A stretch of DNA of 64,000 nucleotides, taken from positions 553,659 to 617,658 of the forward strand of contig JAWDGP010000503.1 in the NCBI GenBank assembly GCA_033675545.1, given 5' to 3'. The stretch comes from Elysia crispata (taxonomy: Eukaryota; Mollusca; Gastropoda; Plakobranchidae). A model generated the notes under the pieces. The model worked only from the letters and a program-made list of their open reading frames with translations. It was not told the DNA's origin and searched no databases. Both the position numbers and the translations under genes were made by a program. The stretch's first letter is position 1. Each line of letters opens with the position of its first letter. Of the stretch, positions 30,501 to 42,500 are shown piece by piece.

Positions 30501-33500
30501 ACTGGTTAACTATAGCATTTGTGTGCCTTGGTACTATAGTAAACTATTTTCCTATACTGTGGCTATAAATTTAAATGGGGCTGGATTTATCCACACTTAA
30601 GATTTAACACATTTAACTGTCCATGAACTATCAGCAATTAGTTTTTTACTCTTCTCTCTTTTAAACGGAATGAAAAAAATAAAGGAAAAGTAAAGAACAC
30701 AACAATAATCTTTTCCACCTAAGATCTTTCTTGAAATCATGACAATTTTGCATTCCAACTCTTGGGATAATGGCATAAAATGTTTTTTTTTTCTTTTTTC
30801 CTTTAGATATACTTAAGAAAGGGCATTTTTTTTAATTTGAAAAAGCATTATAAAATGTAATTGGCAGATTTCTAAGTTGTCAGATAAAATGGTATTCTGT
30901 CAATTGCAATATTGATATTGATATTAATGAAAGCATGGGTCCTACTCATGCCATTATCATAGAGTAGCAGAGTTGTCAAACAATGCTGATTTCAAAATTT
31001 AGTTCTGAAAATTAACTGTTGAAAAGTCTGGACTTTTGACATGCATAGGACCATATTTGGTTATTTTTATGACTCATACTCTTCATTACTTTAGTTTGGA
31101 GCCTTCTTTATTCCAATTTCTTCTAAATTGAATGTTGAACTATTCAGCTCATTTCTTTGTATGTGACTCATATGAGGGATGAGAACCAAAAAAACTCCCA
31201 TCAGTTTCACTGAAATGCATGTTAAAAGTTATTTCATTTAAATCACTTTTCTCAACACTGTGGTATGAATCTTGTCAGCTTTACATGTCAAAATTGTCAA
31301 TAAATTTTTTCAAGTACCAAAATAAAACAACTTGCACAACACCAAGGTTGCGGTGGTTTGACACCTAGCCTACCAATCTTACCTGGGGATTTGGTAGCAT
31401 TTAAAAGAAGCTGGTGGAACTTGTGTGAAGGCGGTACATACTCATGAGGCATCTTGCCTCGGAGATCTTTTTTATGGGCTACACAACCTTTGGCAAGCAG
31501 GCTTTTCAATATGACCTGGAAAAGTGAACAAGTTCTGCATTATGAAATATTTTAAGTAACAAACCACTCATTGCTGGAATAATATTGTCAATAAGATGGA
31601 ATTGCATATAAAAAGGAGTGCAGAAGTGGCAGGACAAAGACAGTGGTTCCAACTTTACATTTATAGTTTGATGTGGAATTTATTCATTTTCAATCGCAGC
31701 GAACAAGGATAAGGGCTTGTCAGGAGAAACATGAAATAAACATCTAGTTTTGCCATACTTAAAAAATATGCTCTTTGTATATATAAAAAAAAAGATTTTA
31801 AATTAAAAATTTACATCAACAGAAAACCATCAAATGCTGTTGGAGTTATAATACTGTTCTAAAACTTTTTAAACAATTCCTTACCACGAGAAGGAGTCAA
31901 GAAAACTTTTTGAAGCAACCACTACCTTTATCAGAATTTGAAGTTAATGACAAACATGGACACTCTCTCTGTTTGTCTGTCTGGATAAAGCTAATCATGC
32001 TACACTTTAACAAACAGATACAGCTTATGCCTTGAAGAAAAATGTTTGATCCTAACAAGTCTGAACAAAAGAGAAGACAACTTTGAGTTGTGTGAGCATT
32101 TAAAAAAAATCTGAAAAATGAAACAAAAGAAAACAAGGATTTAAAACAATTTGAAATATGTATGTCATGAGAATATGTAAGAAAAACTACATATATGTTT
32201 TACATCCCACACCTTTTGCTAATCCCCCATCTACTTCAATTTGAAAATTATCAACCTACCTCAGCCATCTTGGATGTTTTGCAGTTTTGAGCCCTAACAA
32301 AAGCATGTAGAGGAGTGTTGTTGTGGCGATCAGTGGCATCATAATCCACACAACTCACATGATCCCAGGCCAAGTCTAGAAAGCTGGGGACTTCTGCAAT
32401 GGCAGTTTTAGAGGTGGGGTGAAAAGAAGCATGAGACCAACGCATATCCATGCTTTATACAATGCATAAAATATGTCATTGGCATTCATTAAGGTCAGTT
32501 AATTTGGTTGCAACATAACATTAATGTGGTTTGTTTAGGTAAACAGCCACTTCTCTACTCAAAATAACAACAGAATTTTTTTCTTTCTCACACTAAAATA
32601 TCAGTTAAGTTTATGGTGACAATGACACAAATTTAATGATCTATTGGTTGTGATTATGTCCCAAGAACAAATATGTTGGCAACTTTAAAGAAAATCTTTA
32701 GTTTCTGTTCCATTAGAGCCATCATCTGAAGATGACACTTTAATTGGTCATCACAATATAGCATTAACTTGATTACCCACCTATTATTCAAATACCTGGC
32801 CAGTTTAGGCAGATATGACTCAATTGAATTTATAGTTACAAAAAGACACTAAAACAGACCTCCTTCCGCACTCAAAGCTGTCATGATGACCAACAAGGGC
32901 TGAGAGAAAGCTTGGGAAATCTTGAGCACATCTGCCTCTCTCTTAACCATGAAGTCAACTAGCTTCAGATGCCATGCTTTGATTCCTTTTGGTATCAAAA
33001 GACCAAATAAAGATTTAGACCTAAGGCCCAAATTTTTAACTTTCATTTAGGACAAATATTTTGGTACCATTAACTCAAGTATATTTTGAAGAAGTGATAA
33101 AAATATAGAATTTTTCTTTCTAAATATATTTTTTGTAATGGAAACATTAGCCCTTGACCAAAATTTACACCAATAAATTTAAAATGCTAAGGCTTTTTGT
33201 TTAAGGAACAATTATTTCAAAACTTGGCATAGACATAAAGATAAAGCAACTTAAGATAAAAATTCACACAGAAGCGTTTTTTAATATTAAGGTTAGAAAG
33301 AAATGATGTGGATTTTCAAAATTTACTCCTATCAAGTTTTGTTACAGAAAGGGTCATCCCTCATTCAAATTCAAATTTTCCACATAAAATACCCTATAAT
33401 TTATTTTATACTTAAATAAGCTTGATCCATGTTAAGTTTCATTAAAAAATGTTAATAAATACAAACACTATTTTAAAAAACTTGCATTAAAATGTCGTAG

Positions 33501-36500
33501 AGAAATACACCTTCTTCTGATAATATTTAATAAAATTTAATAGGAAAAAGGTAGATCTTAATGTATAACAAAATAGGGAAAATAATTTTTCTTTTTGGGA
33601 GTTTTTGAACGTAAAATGGTCCTTTGCTTTAAAATCATGTCATATTTAGATGTCTTATATGACAGATTTTCAATTTCAGGAGGCTGCAAAGTAGTACAGT
33701 TAAGCACGCATGCCTTGAATTCATTGGGGAATTTTTATACATTCGAGGAAGTTGTGTTTGAACATTCTAATCTGTTTATAGTACATGAACCATATATTTG
33801 CATTTGGGACAGCCTTCATGAATATTTTGAAATATGCTTTTTATAAGAGGCTTCGTTGGTTTTTTTTTTTTTTTTTTTTGTTGGCCACTCCTGTATAATT
33901 CTGAGCAATAGAAGGGTTCCAGATTTGCTGTATTTTTCCTTCTTACAGTACTTCAAACAGCAAATTGAAGACAGACACCTCCAAATAACCCAATCTGTAT
34001 TTCCCGACTCGTAAAAAATTTGATTCCAAACCCCAGGGCTTATCAGATCTCAAACTCTTGCTAGAGCTAGATCTAGACTCTAGGTCTACATTCAAATTGC
34101 AGTCACAAATTTCTTTCTTGCTAGATGTAAATTCAGTCTAAAGTCAAGCTTCAATATAATGAACATTGCCTGCGAACAATCTTTAAGCCAGACAAGGGCT
34201 GTCTGTCAAGGCAAAGCTAGACCTAAACCCACCAGAGGACCTGACAAAGGATTGAACCCGAAGTTCACTATTGTCAGTCTAACACTTATAAGCATCTCTT
34301 GAGCTATTTGGCATCCTAAAGATAAATGAAGAGATCTTATCTGCCAGCTTTTTTTCACACCCATATATTGATTGATTAAGCAAAGGGTGGACCAAGACAG
34401 ATTTACTTGTCATCGTTACCCATGTCTTGTTCACATGGGTCAAGCAAAGCTTGTTTACAATCAGCTCCTTTGAAGTCTTAAAAATAGCAAAACCTAGCAG
34501 GCCCTGAAAGACAAGTGGTGCCGGGTGTATCAGACTAGGCTACATTAGGGTGGAATGTGAGAGGGGGATGTCTCTCTCCTTGGCAAATATGAACCACAGA
34601 CTAGGCTGCCTGTCAATAAATTGTTTCTACACAGTGAAAGGGAAAGGCAAGGTGTACTTGTTTGATGCGTAACAAAAGCTGTTTAGAACACTTGATCGAA
34701 ATTTAAGACCTGCAAATGTGAAGAAAGATTTTTTCTTTAAAGGCAAGGTCTGCCAAATTTCTTATCCAAGCGTCATTGATTGAGGTGTGTGGCGTCAAGG
34801 TAATTTACAAGCGATTAAAACAGTCAGCGTAACTCCACTTTCAAACAACGTAAGTTTCACTTTGTTTTCAATGGAACTTGTTCTCTTGAAGGAAAAAGAT
34901 GTTCCATTTATGAAATAGCGTGTATTTCATCACTGAGATGGCCAAAAACGCCGACCACAGAAGTGTACTACCAGCCAATCTAATTGGCCACCAACACTTG
35001 GAGGGTTACGAAGTGACAAATTCTTTCTATAACTGAGGACTGATTTTTCAAAAAAACGTGTTATAAATTTGAAAACGTAGAAAAAAAGGGAATAAAGAGA
35101 GAATTAGAAGGGCTAAATGGATGAGTTAGAGGACTTTGTCACTTTCAGGGATTTGTATTCAATCTAATCGGTTTCTACTTATTACCAAAATGAGAGTTCT
35201 TTAATATAAAGCACTACTTCTTCAAGATAGTGTTTTTCTTGATCAAACTGTTGCAGAGGTCCATATAATCCACTAGCTGGAGGCCATTATCTTTTTTTGA
35301 AAGATATCAGCCTTTCAGGTATCACACTTATATAGATCATACACACCTAGTAGATCTATCTCTATCCACAATGCTGTTTCAAAAGTTTTATCTTAGCTTA
35401 ATATACTCATTTAGTTTTCACCTCACAAAAAATGCCATTTAAAAAAAAAAAAAACTTTTAAGGAGACGAAAAATCAGACATGTCAAGTTCAAAGATTAGT
35501 TGAGTCCTCTGCATTGAAATGCTTCCCACTCAATTAAAGCAAGATTTTCCAAGTTTCTGAAATCCCCTGCATGATAATGGATGTCAAATACAGTGTTTAT
35601 TGGATACACACACCATTGTTTTCTCTAAGATATTTCAGCATTTGACCAACGTCCAGCCACCTATATTTAAAACCAGGTATGTCAGCCAGCTTGTGTATGT
35701 AGGTTGCAGGTTCAAAGGTCACACCACAGTTGCCTGTTGTAAGCACTGCCATTGCAGCAAATTTTTTTTGGTCTCGAAGTACTTGTAAGATGAAGTGCCA
35801 ATCTTGAAGAGTCAGGTCATTGAATGGCACTGACTTCGTGAAGGGCTTGAACTTTTTGAAATCTCCAGACTCTGTCAAGATTGGATGATATAACTTTTTC
35901 TTAATTTTCCATAAAGTGAATTTAAGCAGAGAGAAAATAAAGCATTGAAATATCCATAAGCAATATTTAATTTAGAATAAAAAATATAATTTAAAGTTAT
36001 AGCTAAATCTGTAGCTCAAATTCTAATTTAGGCATACTTAATATTGAGATTCTAATTAAGATCAAAATGTTCAATCAACTTTAAATTTGATAAAACTGTA
36101 ATAGATAGTATGAGTTATTTGGCTCTAGTTTTTCATCTATCGTGTAGTCTAAATAATGAATCACCCTTGATATTTGACTCCGGAAAGCATGGCACCGAAA
36201 AAAACTCAAAATTCAGCTCTTTAGGTTTTTCTTTTATCTATTTGTACCAACCACCCGAGCTTCACCGAGGATGGACGGAAGTTGATAAAACTGACAAGAT
36301 ATGTTCCACTGCGAGTGCAAAGTCGCATGGGAGAAAAATGTTAAGTGTGCCTATCGGATAACTGCCGAGCGTCTCAGTATGATTGGGGGAAGGGCAGGTA
36401 ACTTATACATAAAGAAAGCAATGATGTGAAATACAAATGCTGAAATCAAGCTGCATTAAAGATTTACCTTAAACCAATAACTACATTTTGAACACTGGAG

Positions 36501-39500
36501 TTGCATCTTTATTTCAAGCGGAAAATTTGAAGTTTTTATGGATCTTCTTTTTTTTTGAAAATCAGATTAAAAGTAAGAGTTTCAGAAATCACTTTCCACA
36601 TGTGTAATTTTTACTGAAACACACCTATTCATGAAAAGGAATGTGCATATTTTAAGATATTTACAACATAAAGTCTGAAAAAGTTCAAATTCTATTTTTC
36701 AAGACATATAGATGAATAAAGTTGTGAAAAAAAATTGGAAGTACACAATCAAATAAAAAAGTTACACCAAATTAAAGATTGTAGATATTTTTCCATCTTG
36801 CATCTTTTTGTTTAATCATCTTAATTACTTTACATGCTCACAAATATATCTTTTATTATTTCTTACAAAAAATAATGATTCTTTACATTATTGCTTCCAA
36901 ATTTCTTTTTTTTTCCCTTTCTTTTAGAAAATTATAAGAGTTGCAATTATTAACTACAACGTGGAACATTTGAAACCTGATCACGATGAAGAGTTAAGAC
37001 TTTTGCGCAGGTTATGTGGGAAACGTTTAACAAGAGCGTAGGCACGAACGGAAATATATATGAATAATGTGAAAGACTTTAAAAAGGACATTTTCATAAC
37101 ACTTCATATGAAACAAAGACATATTTTTCATGTGAAAAAAATAAAAACATTGAAGGTACACACTCTTCTTCAATAAGCAAAAATTGCATGATATGTTTAA
37201 GACGAATTAAGTCAAAAGGGGGTGAAGCAACTATACAAAATGTGAGTACCGCAACCAATCTGTCAAGCCCTCTTCTCTTTGCTGAATCCTTTCTTTTAAA
37301 CATGACTTGCTAAAATTTATTACTAACATTTAAACCTAGCTAACAAAGTCTGTAAAAATTACCCTTCATCCTTCCACTAAAAAAAATGCTGAGGGAAACA
37401 AAAACTGTTGCAAATATTTTATTTCCATGTAGGCCCATTGATTAAACAAAAAGATGTGAGGTTAATTTTTTCAGCAAAAAAATATCTAATTTCTTTAATT
37501 TGGTGTTACTTTTTTATTTATTAGTGCACTTCCAATTTTTTTTACACCTTTTTCTAATTTAGTTTTGGCTTTTACATCTGGGAAGTAAAAGACAATAATA
37601 TCAAACTCGCCATCCAATGGGAAATCATTAAAAAAAGTCAAGCCATGTACACCAGAAAAAAGTGTGTGCATGCTTTGTTTGGAAGAAAAAAATCAAATTT
37701 TGACCAAAGCTCCCTCCCTGAACAAAAGAAAGGAGATTTTCTCTCACTACATGCACAGAAAACGTTTCCTACTGTCAAACGTAAGCACAAACCATCGGCC
37801 ATTACCCACAACCATCTGAAGAGAGCTGCAAGGGTTCAAAACTCTGGAGTCATAGCAAACCAAAATTTAACCTCAGTAATCAATTTTCTTATTTTCCAGG
37901 CCTGTCTTGGGTATGCAAGTTATTAACAAGTGACACGATCTCTTTATCTTCTGATTTGCAATATTTGTAGGAGAATGTTGGTAAGAAAAAGGTATAGGAG
38001 GAAAATCAAAAGGATATTCTCAGAGTGGATAAATCTTTGGTGATATTTCACCAACATGCAAGATGGTAAGGACACAATGAAATATTTATTTAAAAATTAA
38101 AAAATACAGAATATTATAGTTGTCTTAATATTGATCGATAAACCCACAGTATTTAAGAATTCAACCAATACTGTATAGAAACTGTCATCAAATGCATTAC
38201 TTTGAGAAGTTCAATGACATAGATGAATGTAACATTATATCAAAGTCATCTCAAATGTAAATGGCTAGAGATAGTCCCACCAGACTTCATGAAAAATGAG
38301 TTCAAAGTCTAAACCTACCCACACAGTGCCTACTATTTTGATTAGTGTCCCTCTCGCTGTCGAGACCAGAGCAAGAGGGAAGTGATTTGGAAGCAAGCTA
38401 TTTTACTCGCGATTAGCTTTTGTGTTGCTATCAATTTAATAAAGATCGAGGTGTGTGCGTGTTATCCCCAAAAATGATTATGTGTGGCCTTCATGGAAAT
38501 AAAATAATAAACTAACCATTAATGCCTAGCTCTTCTCCAATTTGTTTTCATTGATTGGTAATATGAATTTTGTTGGATTTGTCATCTTCTCTCTTGTTTT
38601 ATCAAATAATGCTCGCCATTTTTGTACAGTTGCAATTAGTGTTGTTTCCATCACGTCGGCTTGCAATTAATTGTAGCAAACAAACCACTGTATATGAGAG
38701 CAATTTAGATCAAAAGCAACTATGATGTATGGCAGTCAGCGCATGGAGAAAAGATGTGCTGTGGTGTGAACTCACGCTCAATATAAAAAATTGGGAGGAA
38801 ATCAGAACAAATTTTAGTGATGCGCCTAAATGCTTTCGACTTTCCCAGTTATCAAAACGAGGCCGAAAATAAAATGTTATCGAATCAGGTGCACTGTGGT
38901 GGTGACAATCAAAAGAGGAGCCACTCCCATTTGCTGGTTGTTGTACAATGAGTTCATAAAGGTCAAATGCTGATATCGAAACGAAATTGAATCGAAATTG
39001 TAAGCACTGTGTGAGAGGTATAAGGCTGTCACCAGGGACTTACATGTATCTTATTTGTAAGATACGCCATTGGGAGCCACTTCCTTGTTTTTTTTGCGGC
39101 TACATACTTTTACTATGTAGATATATAAATTGTATACGTTTTGAACAAAATAATTTACCCTGATTAAGGAAAAATGGACTGCTTCCTACCAAGCTTAGCC
39201 CTATCAAGGCAGCTGGAACGTAATCAAATGTATTCTCACTTTGCTTGTCAATGAAAAATCACTGTGGGAAGTAATACTATACTCACAGAGCAATATTATT
39301 TTGAATTTTTTTATATTTAGTGCTTGTAGTCAAGAGAACATTTTAACACCAATAACATTTTTTAATTATGTCTTTGTTCAAATAAGCAGACTTGCTATGG
39401 CACTGGCTTATCCAAGAGAATAGTTAGGCTGTAAAAAAGCTAAAGAAGATAAGACAGTCTTCATGTAAACAGTCTTAACATCTGCTGTTTACCAGTATTT

Positions 39501-42500
39501 TGTTCTGTTTCCGCATTTTTGTTTTCATCTTGATAATGGACTATTTTGTGAGTAAATGTGTGTGAGATTAATATGCAACTGGATATCCAAAGAAAAATAA
39601 AAAGTGTATCGTGTTTTATTTTTTTTCAATTTAAAAAGGCTTACCTGAGATGTTTCCCAGGAACATGGAAAGACATGTAAGATGGCGAATCAAGGCATGC
39701 TTGTCCTCAATTGCATTGCTTAAAATCCTGAATATGTACAAGGATGCTGCTACAAAGTCACCTTGAAAACTCTTTGCCTGTGCTGCAATTTCATATGGCT
39801 GTGCAAAGAAATAAACAAAGAAACATTATTGCATACTAATAAAGTGAATCAAATAAACGAACTAACTTCTACTGTATTTGCCCTGCTCTAGTGACTTTTC
39901 AATCATTATAAACAGAAGCATAGTATTCATCTAAAGCCTACACATGCACTAAAGCATAATTCATTTAGTCAAAAAGCTCCCATTTTAGATCACTCTATTC
40001 CATTTCTTATTGGCATCTAAAGCCTTTAAATGTTAGATTTATCTAATCTGATTCTCTTGAGACTGAATGTTATATCAGATCTAACGAAGGCTCTGCAGTT
40101 AAGTGTGTAGGCTTAAGGCAAAAAATACAAGAATACAAGAATACAGTAATAATACAACACCTCAGAAGTAAAATCAACAGAATTTTTTTGTGTGACAGCA
40201 CCGTCAATTAGATGCTAACATGACTGCTATTGATAATTCTAAAAGAGTCCAAATGCAAATGTAGATGTTACTAAAAAAGATAAGACTTTACAATGACATA
40301 AAGTTGAGTTGAAAATCTGGAGCTCCTGATCTGAGAAATTAAGCTTACAATGGTGATTTGAACAGACATAGTTTACCTCAACGTCTGCAATTACTCTTTC
40401 TTTTTTTTGTTCCTAGATCGAATTTGGAACCTAAAATTACAATCAGATTCAATGTCACAGTGACAAACTTAAAATCTCTATCGAGGGAGTTTCTAAAAAA
40501 AAAACTTCAAAGTTCAGGGGTCACAGCACACAATGTTCTCAACCACTGAAAATCATCAGCGCCATAGTGATTTAAAAAACTTTCAAACTATTCCATTAGT
40601 TTAAATTTAAAAGCAAAATAAACAGATTTTGGCACAATATATTAATTCCAGAGAAGAGGAATTTAAAGTAGTTAGTTTTAAAAATTCATATTATATTCGT
40701 ATGAAAATGACTATGCATTGTAATACATGTAATTGTCAAAGTCATGAAGTTCTCTTTTACCAGGTTCATTTTATTCTGGGCTTAGGGCACAAGCAGAGAA
40801 TCTCATTCTCCTTGTTCTAGTCAGGTCTGGGGTAGGTAAAAGCTTGGGTTCTTTCAAGCTAAAATAAAGCAACAATTGCTGCTTCATCAAAGGCCTTTTC
40901 ACAGCCAAACTTATCTTGCTTTTTACACTAGTGGCACTGGCATGAATTTTTACTGAACTAGTATTTCTGCCACATGAATTCCCAGGAAGTGTTAGTTTCC
41001 TTTACTGCTCCAATCAGTTCTATTTGCTTGTCTTGAATCACAACTGGGGTAGACGAAACACTAAGTCCACAACTATTACTAGTGCTTTTAGGATGTTGCT
41101 CTTTCTTTGACTACGTTTGTCTGCTTTTTCCCTCGTAAGATACTCTTTGGTGAGTACTAATATGTTTGGCCAGATTTTGTTTCTTGGTTGTAATCGAGAT
41201 CTTACTTGCAACACTTTAAACCAAAGGCAGACTAAACCCGAATACACTGTCTTGACATATGTATTTTATCTAGTCTGGAAAGACAATAAATGCATGTGTG
41301 GATGCGCAGTCAGACCCAATGCAAGGTCCAAAAAACCTGATTAGTTATCAGTTGTAACATGATTGATTTACATGTTAGGGTATCAATCAAGCCTGATTTC
41401 TGTAATCAGTTTCCTAAGTTTCTCGAACAATCATATACAGAGACTCTGTCAACCCCTCCCGTCTCATCAAAGTTTTGCACCTTCTTGCGCTAGACTAGGG
41501 CTGTGCGGGGTGAAAAAAAAAAAGAGGGCCAGGCTTAATCATGAAAAAAAAAAAATAGGGTTTGATCCGAAGTCCTAGAGCCAGAAGCAGATCTGGTATA
41601 ATTGTGTGAATTCTACCGCTTAAAGCCTGCAAGGTAAGTCTAAAGCAGGGATCTCAACTCAAAATCTTGAAAACCAACGAACTTTTTGCAGAAGCCCACA
41701 ATACCTAAAAAAAAAAAAAATCGAACACGGCGGGAAGCAAAATATTAGAGTGTGATACAATTACACAAGATTATCAATTTCTTATATTATATGTCTGAAA
41801 CATTGAAAAAGGAAAAAATGTGAGAAAAACAAACACCAAAAAAAATATGGAAGACCACGGATTCATGGAATCGATGGATAGCGGATCCTCGGAAAAGGTA
41901 AAAACCACGGAATTCCGTGGATCCATGGAAAATTGAGATCCCCGCCTATCAGATTTTTTTTCCTCTCGATCTCTAGGTCTATGCTGTTATATCACAAGTG
42001 TAAACAAAACAATGAAATTCGCCTTTACTAAGGCAAGATAAGACACGCAATTATGGTTCGGGACTGTTCAAGATCGTTCAAAAATTTAGTGAAATTTCAA
42101 TGCTTTGGGGAAACTTCAGAGACAGCAACATCAGGGACCGAGTCTTATGGAAAGTGCTGAGTTTACTATTCCGCGGACCGTGTTTGGTCAGATAGTGGTA
42201 CAGGCAGTGTTGAGAAAAACATTGGAAAAGGGTAAATGCTTTTAATTTGCATTGTGACGCTCCAATGTTTACAGAAATTGCAGAGTTATCCTTTCTAAGG
42301 AGTTCGTATTTACTTGGATAACAATAGCAGCTGGCTTCAGGTAAATTTGCGCTTAACATCCTTTTTTTTTTTTAATTATTTATTTTCAAAAACAGGGATT
42401 GCCGCTGAAAAATACTTGTCTCCTTCCATCCACAGATTTTTCACATAGGATTTTCCCAACCACATATTTCCCAGGATGCGCAGGAAAAATGTGAGGCCTG

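Noticed and set aside
37645-37926. 93-codon plus-strand frame in intron 3.
   Set aside because: Lys-rich AT-driven composition without domain or splice support.
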